Origin: UBA9676 sp963730065
Lineage (GTDB): Bacteria > Actinomycetota > Actinomycetes > Streptosporangiales > Streptosporangiaceae
Assembly (NCBI GenBank): GCA_963730065.1
Contig: CAVSQL010000014.1
Location: 1 to 64,000 of the forward strand
Direction of reading: 5' to 3'
Length of the DNA: 64,000 nt
The position numbers were made by a program, and so were the translations under genes. The notes beneath the pieces are model-generated. The model was not told the origin of the DNA. It was given only the letters and a program-made list of their open reading frames with translations, and searched no databases. Positions 42,978-50,913 of the stretch are shown here, one piece after another (positions within the stretch are counted from its first letter, which is position 1; each line of letters begins with the position of its first letter).

Positions 42978-43140
42978 GATCGCCATGCTGCCCACGCTGC
43001 GGGCGTTCATGCCGTACGCTGCCGCCCGCCGTGCGATGCGAGCGCTTGCGGCTGCGGTGGCTGGCCGGCTGACAGGTGCCGTCCTGGAGCGGCGCGTGAG
43101 ACGATACCGCGACGTGACCAGGGGAGAGGGTGGCGCGATC

Positions 43141-44589
43141 GTGTGGGAGCGGCTCGAGGGTTACGAGTTGAAGTGGCGGGCGCGCGGCATGGCCGGGCTG
43201 CGGCCCGGGCAGCGTCCAGAGCCGTCCCTGCCGGCCGGCACCGATCGGCTGCCGCAGATCGAGCACATCGTGGTGCTGATGATGGAGAACCACTCCTACG
43301 ACAACTACCTCGGCATGCTGCGGGGCCGCGGCGAGGGCTTCCCGCTGGGAGCCGACGGCGAGCCCGAGGTGGTCAACCCGGGCACGGATGGCGAATTGGT
43401 TCGCGCGCACCACCTGGCGTCCACGGTCCAGCACCCGCAGGCGCCTTCGCAGAGCTGGCATGCGAGCCATCTGCAGTGGCGGCGCGGGACCTGCCAGGGG
43501 TTCGTGGCCAGCACCCAGACGGTGCTGCCCGGCGCCGACCCCGCCGTCGGCATGGGGTACTGGACCGAAGACGACATCCCCTTCTACTACGGCCTGGCCC
43601 GGACGTTCCCGCTGGCCGACCACTGGTTCAGCTCCTGCCTGGGCCCCACGTTCCCCAACCGCCGCTTCCTTATCGCGGGGACGGCGCACGGCCTCATCGA
43701 TGACCTGCCGTTCGACCTGCTCGACTACCCGCCCGCCGGGACCATCTTCGACATGCTGACCAGGCACGGAATCTCCTGGGTCAACTACCACGCGGTGCCG
43801 GGGGACAAGTCCATGACCCGGCGCTACGCGCATCACACGCGCCGCATGGCCCGGCGCCGGCTGCTCCGGATGCGCCGGGCGGTGCGGGCCCTGACCGACG
43901 GCGTGCAGAAGGACCTGCAGTTCACGGCCAACGTCTTCCCGCTCGGCATCGCCCGGTACATGCTGCACGTCCGCGGCACCGACCAGTTCTTCGCCGATGC
44001 CGACAACGGGACGCTGCCGTCGTTCAGCATCGTGGACCCCGATTTCGACACCTACTCGGAGGAGAACCCGCAGGACATCCGCAAGGGTGAGAGCTTCGCC
44101 GCCGAGGTGATCAACCGGGTCATGCACGGCCAAGGGTGGCCCCGCACCCTGCTGATCTGGGTGTATGACGAGCACGGCGGCTACCACGATCATGTTCCGC
44201 CGCCCGCGGCCGTCCTGCCCGATGACGTGGAGGGCCGCAGCCTGATCGGCAGCCAGACGTGGCTGCACCGCTTGCTGCGGCCGGTCTTTCCCGGCCCGGT
44301 CGACAGCGCGCAGCACCAGACGGAAGGGCAGCACCGCTACGACAAGTACGGGTTCCGGGTGCCCGCCGTGATCGTGTCGCCGTACGCGCGGCCCGGCTTC
44401 GTCTGCTCCGAGGTGCTCGACCACACCTCGGTGCTCAAGCTGCTCGAGGAGAAGTGGAACCTGCCCGCGCTGACCGCGCGGGATGCGGCGGCGGCTTCGC
44501 CGCTCGGCGCGCTGGACCTGACCGGGCCGCCGGCCTTCCTCGACCCGCCGTCCCTGCCCGAACCTGGCCTGAGGTGGGGTTCCTGGTAG
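43141..44589 (+). CDS. Phospholipase C/acid phosphatase family phosphoesterase (PF04185-type)
   Basis: A 482-residue phosphoesterase. Metal and catalytic regions are visible: HIVVLMMENHSYDNYLGMLR (Glu-Asn near the N-terminus), TFPNRRFLIAGTAHG, PSFSIVDPDFDTYSEENPQD, LLIWVYDEHGGYHDHVPPP (metal-binding DEHGGYxDH) and RVPAVIVSPYARPG. Relatives are secreted phospholipases C and acid phosphatases; here no signal peptide is seen. The GTG at 43141 is 10 nt behind GGGGAGAGGG; a GTG at 43114 or an ATG at 42985 would extend it into the divergent region. The pairing with a PAP2 lipid phosphatase suggests phospholipid turnover or phosphate salvage. Confidence 0.85.
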   Translation: MWERLEGYELKWRARGMAGLRPGQRPEPSLPAGTDRLPQIEHIVVLMMENHSYDNYLGMLRGRGEGFPLGADGEPEVVNPGTDGELVRAHHLASTVQHPQAPSQSWHASHLQWRRGTCQGFVASTQTVLPGADPAVGMGYWTEDDIPFYYGLARTFPLADHWFSSCLGPTFPNRRFLIAGTAHGLIDDLPFDLLDYPPAGTIFDMLTRHGISWVNYHAVPGDKSMTRRYAHHTRRMARRRLLRMRRAVRALTDGVQKDLQFTANVFPLGIARYMLHVRGTDQFFADADNGTLPSFSIVDPDFDTYSEENPQDIRKGESFAAEVINRVMHGQGWPRTLLIWVYDEHGGYHDHVPPPAAVLPDDVEGRSLIGSQTWLHRLLRPVFPGPVDSAQHQTEGQHRYDKYGFRVPAVIVSPYARPGFVCSEVLDHTSVLKLLEEKWNLPALTARDAAAASPLGALDLTGPPAFLDPPSLPEPGLRWGSW

Positions 44590-44650
44590 CCGGCCCGGGT
44601 GGCGGCGCCCGGGCGAGGTTTGACCGGGCGCCTGTGAGGAAGAGACGGGC

Positions 44651-45475
44651 ATGCGATCAATGGCTGCCGCTCGTGCTTCTGGCACAGCGAGACGCGCATC
44701 AGATAGCCCCGCGGCGCGGGCGCTGGCCCGGGCGGGTCTGGCCGCGCGCGGGGTCCTCTACATCCTCATCGGCTGGATCGCGATCCTGGTCGCGCTCGGC
44801 CAGAGCTCGCAGCAGGCCGACCAGCAGGGCGCGCTGCAGCTGCTGGCCGGCCAGCCTTACGGCCTGGTCTCGCTGTGGCTGCTCGGCATCGGCTTCGCCG
44901 GGTACGCGCTGTGGCGGCTCAGCGAGGCCGCCTTCGGCGTCACCGGTGACGGCAACGGCGCCGGCCCCCGGCTGAAGTCCCTGGTCCGGGCCGTGGTCTA
45001 CGGCTTCTTCGCCTACCTGACCTTCAAGATCATCACCGGGGCGGGCGGCGGCAGCCAGACCGCCAAGCAGCAGGATCTGACCGCCACGGTCATGCATCAC
45101 CCCGGCGGGCAGTGGCTGGTCGGCATCGCCGGCCTGGTCATCGTGATCGCCGGCCTGGTGCTCGTCTTCGAGGGCGTCCGCCGCAAGTTCCTGAAGTACC
45201 TGCAGCTCTCGCAGATGAGCCCACGGACGCGCCGCATCGTGGAGCGGCTCGGCATGATCGGGACCGCGGCCCGCGGCGCGGTGTTCGCGCTCGCCGGGGT
45301 GCTGGTGATCGAGGCGGCCGTCACCTACCAGCCGGCCAAGGCCGGCGGCATCGACAAGGCGCTGCTCACCCTGCGGAACCAGCCGTTCGGCGAGTTCCTG
45401 CTGATCCTCGCGGCGCTCGGCCTGATCATCTTCGGCATCTACGGCCTGTGCGAGGCCCGCTGGCGGAAGGTCTAG
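44651..45475 (+). CDS. DUF1206 family membrane protein
   Basis: A 274-residue membrane protein with three DUF1206 repeats, each having ARxGLAARGVLYILIGW-like helix pairs. Repeats start near residues 25 (ARALARAGLAARGVLYILIG), 110 (LKSLVRAVVYGFFAYLTFKI) and 195 (RLGMIGTAARGAVFALAGVL). About six helices in total. Function unknown; the family is common in actinobacteria and cyanobacteria. A GAGGAAGAG box precedes the ATG. A short hairpin (GGCCCA/TGGGCC) overlaps its stop codon. Confidence 0.88.
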   Translation: MRSMAAARASGTARRASDSPAARALARAGLAARGVLYILIGWIAILVALGQSSQQADQQGALQLLAGQPYGLVSLWLLGIGFAGYALWRLSEAAFGVTGDGNGAGPRLKSLVRAVVYGFFAYLTFKIITGAGGGSQTAKQQDLTATVMHHPGGQWLVGIAGLVIVIAGLVLVFEGVRRKFLKYLQLSQMSPRTRRIVERLGMIGTAARGAVFALAGVLVIEAAVTYQPAKAGGIDKALLTLRNQPFGEFLLILAALGLIIFGIYGLCEARWRKV

Positions 45476-45490
45476 GCCCAGCCATGGGCC
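45475..45490. terminator. Short hairpin between DUF1206 and DUF421 genes
   Basis: GGCCCA, loop GCCA and TGGGCC form a 6-bp stem starting on the last base of the DUF1206 stop codon, in a 39-bp convergent gap. Confidence 0.4.
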
Positions 45491-45514
45491 TGGCCCGCGA
45501 CGCTGAAGAGGTCA

Positions 45515-46084
45515 TTACCGGGAGGCCGCCAGCAGCTCAAGTGACGCCTGCATCGCCTTGAGCTGGGCGCTGAGGCCAGCGATGTCGCCCTTGCTCGCGC
45601 TCTGCTCTGCCTGCTTGAGCGTGAGCACCAGTTGCCCGTTCGGTTCCATCACGCCGGTCGCGATCTCCTTGACGTCGTCGCCGTTCTGCACCCGGATGGC
45701 GCGTTCCACGTTGACGGGCCGCAATGACAGGCGCCGCGCCGCTTTGGGGAGGAAGCGGCCGTCGTCAATAATGGTCGTTGGCTTGCCCTCGAGCACGCGT
45801 GCGGCCCGGTCACTGACGGCTACCAGCCGGTTCAGCCCTGCGTTGACGGCGACCAGCGTGGCCGCTCCGATGACTCCTCCCAGGAGACTGTTGTCGCTGC
45901 CGATGATGGCGTTCTGGACAACGTTGGACAGCAGGAACAGGACGACGAAATCGAACATGTTGAGGCTGGCCAGGTCGCGTTTCCCGGCCAGCCGGAACAA
46001 GATCAGGATCGTCGCGTAGACCAGGACGGTGCGCAAGATCTTCTCCGCGATCGGGATCTGGACAGCAAACATCGAGTGCCACAC
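45515..46084 (-). CDS. DUF421 (YetF-like) membrane protein
   Basis: A 189-residue protein of the YetF/DUF421 family. An N-terminal membrane part has three helices (VLVYATILILFRLAGKRDLA, MFDFVVLFLLSNVVQNAIIG, GGVIGAATLVAVNAGLNRLV). It is followed by the cytoplasmic DUF421 domain (VLEGKPTTIIDDGRFLPKAA, with SLRPVNVERAIRVQNGDDV). The C-terminal helix (ASKGDIAGLSAQLKAMQASL) is coiled-coil-like. The GTG at 46084, 8 nt behind a GGAGGAGGAG run, is a better start than the ATG at 46072. Function unknown. Confidence 0.87.
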   Translation of the reverse strand: MWHSMFAVQIPIAEKILRTVLVYATILILFRLAGKRDLASLNMFDFVVLFLLSNVVQNAIIGSDNSLLGGVIGAATLVAVNAGLNRLVAVSDRAARVLEGKPTTIIDDGRFLPKAARRLSLRPVNVERAIRVQNGDDVKEIATGVMEPNGQLVLTLKQAEQSASKGDIAGLSAQLKAMQASLELLAASR

Positions 46085-46160
46085 TGGACTCACTCCTCCT
46101 CCTGCGGCACAGCCGGCCGCCATTGTGCCGGCCGCGGCAGACCGGCTGTCAGGTCCGGCT

Positions 46161-46436
46161 TCACCGGCGAGCCCCGACACCCGGCTGCTGGTCGGCCGCG
46201 TCCGCCCGCTGGTCGCCCGCAGGGGCGCCATCCGCCCGGCGGCGGCGGATGTAACGCCAGATGGCCACGATCAGGCGGACCACCACCACCGCGGCGATGA
46301 TATAGGTGGGGCCGCGGAAGCCATTGACGATGGACTGCCAGTTGGAGCCGACCGCATGAACATCAGGCCTACCCCAGAGAGACGCGGCTACTCGGTCTGT
46401 GAGCCCGGGACCCTGGGCGCCAGTTGGCGTGCGCAA
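46161..46436 (-). CDS. Putative small single-pass membrane protein
   Basis: A reading frame of up to 91 codons. The core SNWQSIVNGFRGPTYIIAAV followed by VVVRLIVAIWRYIRRRR is one membrane helix with a strongly basic stop-transfer, then a polar tail rich in Asp and Gln. It resembles small actinobacterial membrane proteins, but the only in-frame start is a TTG at 46436, so the true start is uncertain. It lies 76 nt upstream of the DUF421 gene on the same strand and may form an operon with it. Confidence 0.4.
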   Translation of the reverse strand: MRTPTGAQGPGLTDRVAASLWGRPDVHAVGSNWQSIVNGFRGPTYIIAAVVVVRLIVAIWRYIRRRRADGAPAGDQRADAADQQPGVGARR

Positions 46437-46457
46437 CCGGCAGGCCTGGGGGCGGCA

Positions 46458-46979
46458 CTAGACCCGGTGGGACGATGCCTTCGCGCTCTTGGGCCGGGCC
46501 ACCGGCCGGCGATGAGGGCCGTCAGGCCGGCTCGGTAAGTTCGGCAGCTTCACCAGCGTCAGGAAGAAGTCATTGATCTGCTTGACCGCTTCGCTGAAGC
46601 GCTGGTAGTCCACGGGCTTGCTGACGTAGGCGTTGGCGTGCAGGGCGTAGCTGCGGACGATGTCCTCCTCAGCCTGCGACGTGGTCAGCACCACCACCGG
46701 AATCGTATGGAGATCGTCGTCGGCCTTCAGATCGGCCAGCACCTCAAGGCCCGTGCGGCGCGGCAGGTTGAGGTCGAGCAGGATCAGCCCTGGTCTGGGT
46801 ACATCGGTGTAGTCCCCGGTGCGGCGCAGGAACTGTATGGCCTGCTCGCCATCGCCGACTACGTGCAGGGTGTCGTGCCCCCGGTAGTGCGCAAAGGCCT
46901 CCTCGGTGAGGAGTACATCCCCGGCATCGTCTTCGACCAGGAGGACGTCGACGGCGTCGAGCGTGATTCGGTTGGTCAC
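46458..46979 (-). CDS. Single-domain response regulator (Rcp1-like receiver)
   Basis: A 173-residue receiver-only protein. The acidic pocket is E16-D17-D18, the phospho-accepting Asp is D69 in LILLDLNLP, the switch Thr is in VVVLTTS and the Lys is K121 in YVSKPV. The long beta4-alpha4 insertion TEEAFAHYRGHDTLHVVGDG and the GDYTDVPRPGLILLDLNLPR pattern match Rcp1-type regulators that usually pair with phytochrome-like or multi-sensor histidine kinases. There is no output domain. The last ~30 residues are basic and Pro-rich. A GTG start follows AGGAG by 6 nt. No cognate kinase is adjacent. Confidence 0.9.
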   Translation of the reverse strand: MTNRITLDAVDVLLVEDDAGDVLLTEEAFAHYRGHDTLHVVGDGEQAIQFLRRTGDYTDVPRPGLILLDLNLPRRTGLEVLADLKADDDLHTIPVVVLTTSQAEEDIVRSYALHANAYVSKPVDYQRFSEAVKQINDFFLTLVKLPNLPSRPDGPHRRPVARPKSAKASSHRV

Positions 46980-47175
46980 CAGGGCTCCTGGTCGTCGGTC
47001 GGGCGGACAACGTGAGCAAAACGTACCGCCTGGCTCGGTTTCTGTCTGCAGCCGGACGCATCGCCGTGGCAGCCGACGATCTTGCTGCGCCGGGCAGGGC
47101 TGAGGTGGTCAGCAGCGCCGCTGGCCTGCCGCGTTACGATAGGGCTGAATTGTGATCATATTGGACGGAGACGCT

Positions 47176-47736
47176 GTGGCCACCGGAACCGAGGCCCTCG
47201 ATACCAGCCGCGGCGAGCATGTCGTTCTGTTCTACCGGGACCAGGAGGAACTCGCCGGTTGGGTGAGCGAGTATCTCCTCCCGGCGGTTGCCGGCGATGG
47301 GGTGGCGATCGTGCTCGCCACGCCGGATCACCGCAAGTCCTTCGAGAGACGCCTGGCCCGCGCCGGTGTAGACGTGGCCGCGGCCCGCGCTCGCGGCTCC
47401 TACCTGGCGCTCGACGCCAGCGAGACGATCCGCGGCTTCATGGTCGCCGACCGGCCCGATCCCGCCGGTTTCTGGCAGAAGATCACCCCCCTGCTCCAGC
47501 AGGCGGCCGGGGGCGGGCGGCCGATCCGCGTCTTCGGCGAGATGGTTTCGCTGCTGTGGGACGCTGGCCTGGTCGACGCCGCTATCGAGGTGGAGGTGAT
47601 GTGGAATGAGGTGGCCGACCAGTACCCGTTCTCATTGCTCTGCGCCTACCCGCAGCAGTCGGTCATCTGTGCCCACCATCTCGACGCACTGACTGAGGTG
47701 TGCCGCATCCACACCGAGGCCATCGGCGCCCCGTAA
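47176..47736 (+). CDS. MEDS (DcmR-type sensory) domain protein
   Basis: A 186-residue protein made of one MEDS domain (methanogen/methylotroph DcmR sensory domain). Landmarks are GEHVVLFYRDQEELAGWVSE, GDGVAIVLATPDHRKSFERR, GFWQKITPLLQQAAGGGRPI and RVFGEMVSLLWDAGLVDAAI. The fold is RecA/KaiC-like without a Walker A motif. In actinobacteria such proteins accompany anti-sigma factors or histidine kinases. The GTG at 47176 follows GGAG by 6 nt; a GTG at 47152 is the longer option. It diverges from the response-regulator gene, so the two may share control. Confidence 0.85.
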   Translation: MATGTEALDTSRGEHVVLFYRDQEELAGWVSEYLLPAVAGDGVAIVLATPDHRKSFERRLARAGVDVAAARARGSYLALDASETIRGFMVADRPDPAGFWQKITPLLQQAAGGGRPIRVFGEMVSLLWDAGLVDAAIEVEVMWNEVADQYPFSLLCAYPQQSVICAHHLDALTEVCRIHTEAIGAP

Positions 47737-47819
47737 CCGCCCGCCGACAACGCTGAGGCGCTCGACCGCTCCGCCGGGCGCGGCGGGTACCGCGCCACCT
47801 CTTGCACCGGCGTCACGGG

Positions 47820-47849
47820 CCGCCGGCCGCGCGATCGCGCGGCCGGCGG
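47820..47849. repeat. 30-bp perfect palindrome after the MEDS gene
   Basis: A perfect 30-bp palindrome (left half CCGCCGGCCGCGCGA, right half TCGCGCGGCCGGCGG) lies 84 nt after the MEDS stop and 95 nt before the lipid kinase start. As RNA it would be a very stable hairpin and probable terminator; as DNA it could extrude a cruciform. Confidence 0.75.
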
Positions 47850-47867
47850 AAGAGCAGCAACGGTGAT

Positions 47868-47888
47868 TACCAGAAGCCGATTCTGGTA
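47868..47888. promoter_or_regulatory. Inverted repeat TACCAGAA-N5-TTCTGGTA before the lipid kinase gene
   Basis: Perfect 8-bp arms TACCAGAA (47868-47875) and TTCTGGTA (47881-47888) with a 5-bp spacer, 57 nt before the GTG at 47945. Its size and AT-richer arms look like a dimeric repressor site. The regulator is unknown. Confidence 0.5.
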
Positions 47889-47944
47889 GTTCTCCCTGCG
47901 TCGGCGGTGACAGTCCTGCACGCCGCGGAAACGGAGGCCGTCCC

Positions 47945-48847
47945 GTGCCGAGGATCGCGGTTGTGGCCCACACAGGCAAGAGCTTCGGCGGCGGCCTGGG
48001 CGAGCTCAGGGAGGTGCTGGCACGGGAGGGATTTCCCGACCCGCTGTGGTACGAGGTGGCCAAGAGCCGCAAGGCGCCCAAGTGGGCCCGCCGCGCGCTG
48101 GCGGACGGCGCCGAGGTGATCTTCGTCTGGGGCGGCGACGGGATGGTCCAGCGCTGCATCGACGCAGTGGCCGGGACGGAGGCCGTGCTGGCCATCCTCC
48201 CGGCCGGCACGGCGAATCTGCTGGCGGCGAACCTGCAGGTGCCGGACGATCTCGCCGAGGCGGTCCGGGTCGGGCTGCACGGGGACCACCGCCCGCTGGA
48301 TACCGGATCGGTGAACGGCGAGCACTTCGCGGTCATGGCCGGAGCGGGATTCGATGCCCGCATGATCAAGCAGGCCGACCGGGGTATGAAGGACCGCATC
48401 GGCCGGGCGGCGTACCTGTACACGGGGGCCAGGAACCTCAGCGCGGGCCGGGTGAAGGCGGTCATCGAGGTGGACGGCAGGCGTTTTTTCAAGGGCCGGG
48501 TCTCGTGCGTCCTGGCCGGGAACGTGGGCCGGATCCTCGGCGGCGTCGAGGCCTTCCAGGGAGCCCAGCCCGACGACGGGCTGCTGGAACTCGGTGTGGT
48601 AACGGCCGGGAACCCGGCTCAGTGGGCCCGGACGCTGGCGCGGGTCGCGGCGGGCCAGGCCGCGAAGTCGCCATTCGTTCAAGTCACGCGCGGCAGGCGG
48701 TTCCGGGTCCGCTTCGGCCGGCCGTTCCCCTATGAGCTTGACGGCGGTGCACGCCCGGCAGTCAGGAAACTGCAGATCAAGGTCCACCCCCGCTCGGTCA
48801 CGATCTGCGTGCCCGCGGACCCGGCGACCAGGTCGTTAGCCGCCTAG
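47945..48847 (+). CDS. Diacylglycerol kinase family lipid kinase
   Basis: A 300-residue DAGK-catalytic protein. The nucleotide-binding GGDG is at residues 63-66 (VIFVWGGDGMVQRCIDAV), the conserved LPAGTANLLAANL follows, and the C-terminal beta-sandwich has GNVGRILGG and PDDGLLELGVV. Substrates in relatives include diacylglycerol, phosphatidylinositol-type lipids or sphingoid bases. A GTG start at 47945 is used. It converges on nadE with a 1-nt gap. With the PAP2 and phospholipase-like genes nearby it adds a third lipid-phosphate function to this stretch. Confidence 0.9.
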   Translation: MPRIAVVAHTGKSFGGGLGELREVLAREGFPDPLWYEVAKSRKAPKWARRALADGAEVIFVWGGDGMVQRCIDAVAGTEAVLAILPAGTANLLAANLQVPDDLAEAVRVGLHGDHRPLDTGSVNGEHFAVMAGAGFDARMIKQADRGMKDRIGRAAYLYTGARNLSAGRVKAVIEVDGRRFFKGRVSCVLAGNVGRILGGVEAFQGAQPDDGLLELGVVTAGNPAQWARTLARVAAGQAAKSPFVQVTRGRRFRVRFGRPFPYELDGGARPAVRKLQIKVHPRSVTICVPADPATRSLAA

Positions 48848-48848
48848 A

Positions 48849-50684
48849 TCAGCCCTGGCGCGGTTCCTGCCAGTGGTTGGTGATTGGCAGGCGGCGGTCG
48901 CGGCCGAAGTTGCGCGGGGTGATCTTCGGGCCGGGCGGGTACTGGCGCCGCTTGTACTCGGCGTGGTCCACCATCGCGATCACCCGGTCCACCAGGGCGG
49001 GGTCGTGCCCGGCGGCGACGAGTTCCGCCGTGCCCTTGTCCTCGACGACGTAGTCCTCGAGGACGGCGTCCAGGACCGCGTAGTCGGGCAGCGTGTCGCT
49101 GTCGAGCTGGCCGGGGGCGAGCTCGGCGCTCGGCGGCTTGCTGATCGAGTTCTCCGGGATGGGCGGAAGCTGCCCCCGCCGGGCGGCCTCCTCGTTGCGC
49201 CACCGCGCGAGCTCCCAGACCAGCGTCTTCGGCACGTCCTTGATCGGCCCGAACCCGCCGGCCGAGTCGCCGTACAGTGTCGAGTACCCGGTGGCGATCT
49301 CGCTCTTGTTCCCGGTCGTCAGCACCAGGTGGCCCTCGGCGTTGGACAGCGACATGAGGATGACGCCGCGCACCCGCGCCTGGAGGTTCTCCCCGGCCAG
49401 CCCGGTCACCTGAAGATCGGCCTGGAAGGCGTCCACCACCGGCTGGATCGGCACCGTCCGCGCGTGCAGGCCCTGCCGCTTGACGAGGTCCTCGGCGTCG
49501 GTCACCGAATGCCCGGACGAGTACCGGCTGGGCATGAGCACCACGTACACGAGGTCCGGGCCGATGGCGTCGGCCGCGATGGTGGCGGTCAGCGCGGAGT
49601 CGATCCCGCCGGACAGCGCGAGGATGACCGAGCGGAAGCGGTTCTTGCGCGCGTAGTCCCGCACCCCGGTCACCAGCGCCGCGTAGACCTCTGCGTCGGG
49701 GTCCAGCCGTGGCCACACCGGGCCCGGGCCCGCGCCGGCCGGATCCACGGGCAGCGAGTCCGTGAGCAGCGTGGGCGGCGTGGGGTCCGCGGGCACGCTG
49801 ACCCGGTGGATCGTCATCGTCGTGCCGTCGTGGGCGTCCGCACCTATGTCCACGGGCAGGGCCCCGGGGGCGGCGGCGGGCAGGTCGAGGTCGGCGACGA
49901 CCAGCGCCTCCTCGAACTGCGGCCCGCGCGCCAGCAGCCGGCCGCTGGCGTCCACGATGATCGAGTCGCCGTCGAACACCAGCTCGTCCTGGCCGCCCAT
50001 CATGTTGACGTAGGCCAGGGTGGCGCCCGCCTCGCGGGCGCGGCGCACGCACAGCTCGAGCCTGGTGTCGGTCTTGCCGCGCTCGTAGGGGGAGGCGTTG
50101 GGCACCACGAGCAGACCCGCCCCCGCCTGCCGGGTGACCGCCACCGGGCCGCCGTCCTGCCACAGGTCCTCGCACACGGCGGTGGCCACGTCCACGGCGG
50201 GCTGCGCCTGCCCGGGCTCCCCGCACGGGAGGCGGAACACCGGCAGCCGGTCGCCGGGCAGGAAATAGCGGTACTCGTCGAACACGCCGTAGTTGGGCAG
50301 GTGGTGCTTGGCCGAGGTGGCCAGAACCTGGCCCCCGTACAGCAGCGCGGCCGCGTCCAGCGCGCCCTCGGCGGGCTGGCCATACCGCGGCGGAGGACCG
50401 ACGTGGCGGCCAAGGTACCCGGTCACGACCGCGATGCCGCCGAGCCCTTCGTCCGCGAGCCGGCTCGCGGTGGCGTACAGCGTCTCGACCGATGCGTCGA
50501 TGAACGAGGCGCGCAGGGCGAGGTCTTCCACCGGGTACCCGGTGAGCATCATCTCGGGGAAGACCACCAGCCGGGCGCCGCGGCCGACGGCGCGGCGGGT
50601 CCATTCCACGATCGCCGCCGCGTTCTCCGCCAGGTCCCCCACGGTCGAGTTGATCTGGGCGAGGGCGATCCTGAGCGTGGGCAC
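48849..50684 (-). CDS. nadE: Glutamine-dependent NAD+ synthetase
   Basis: A 611-residue NadE that amidates nicotinic acid adenine dinucleotide to NAD+. The N-terminal nitrilase-type glutaminase holds Glu in VVFPEMMLTGYP, Lys in SAKHHLPNYGVFDEYRYF and Cys in ATAVCEDLW. The C-terminal synthetase has the PP-loop LALSGGIDSAL and the SEIATGYSTLYGDSAGGFGP motif. The GTG start at 50684 gives the normal N-terminus (VPTLRIALAQINSTVGDL). Fusion of both domains is usual in actinobacteria. It follows a strong terminator on its own strand. Confidence 0.96.
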   Translation of the reverse strand: MPTLRIALAQINSTVGDLAENAAAIVEWTRRAVGRGARLVVFPEMMLTGYPVEDLALRASFIDASVETLYATASRLADEGLGGIAVVTGYLGRHVGPPPRYGQPAEGALDAAALLYGGQVLATSAKHHLPNYGVFDEYRYFLPGDRLPVFRLPCGEPGQAQPAVDVATAVCEDLWQDGGPVAVTRQAGAGLLVVPNASPYERGKTDTRLELCVRRAREAGATLAYVNMMGGQDELVFDGDSIIVDASGRLLARGPQFEEALVVADLDLPAAAPGALPVDIGADAHDGTTMTIHRVSVPADPTPPTLLTDSLPVDPAGAGPGPVWPRLDPDAEVYAALVTGVRDYARKNRFRSVILALSGGIDSALTATIAADAIGPDLVYVVLMPSRYSSGHSVTDAEDLVKRQGLHARTVPIQPVVDAFQADLQVTGLAGENLQARVRGVILMSLSNAEGHLVLTTGNKSEIATGYSTLYGDSAGGFGPIKDVPKTLVWELARWRNEEAARRGQLPPIPENSISKPPSAELAPGQLDSDTLPDYAVLDAVLEDYVVEDKGTAELVAAGHDPALVDRVIAMVDHAEYKRRQYPPGPKITPRNFGRDRRLPITNHWQEPRQG

Positions 50685-50831
50685 ACTGCCAGCCTATGCG
50701 GACCACCGCCGCCGTCTGGGCCCAGCCAGCCCTCGCCGCCGCCCGGCCGTGATTATGGCGCCACCGGGCCCAGGTCTCAGAAACACCAGCTCAGAGCCCA
50801 GGAACGGATAATCCGGGCATTGAACTGAACC

Positions 50832-50880
50832 TGCTGGACCCCGGGGGGGCGCGCAATCTCCCGGTTCCCCGGGTCCAGCA
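50832..50880 (-). terminator. Terminator downstream of the S15 hydrolase gene
   Basis: TGCTGGACC-CCGGGG (50832-50846) pairs with CCCCGGGTCCAGCA (50867-50880), with one bulged C, giving a stem of about 14 bp around a 20-nt loop. It lies 34 nt beyond the S15 stop codon on the minus strand and insulates nadE. Confidence 0.65.
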
Positions 50881-50913
50881 TTCTCCCGGCAGCAGACCGG
50901 CCGAAGGATCCCC

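Noticed and set aside
42985..43140. Longer N-terminus of the phosphoesterase starting at the ATG at 42985
   Set aside because: It would overlap the divergent PAP2 start and adds an Arg/Ala-rich stretch that is neither a signal peptide nor a domain; a purine-rich site favours 43141.
48873..50828. Open frame of about 650 codons on the plus strand opposite nadE
   Set aside because: It is low-complexity (Arg, Gly, Pro, Val rich) and mirrors nadE in the antisense frame; long antisense frames are expected at this GC content.
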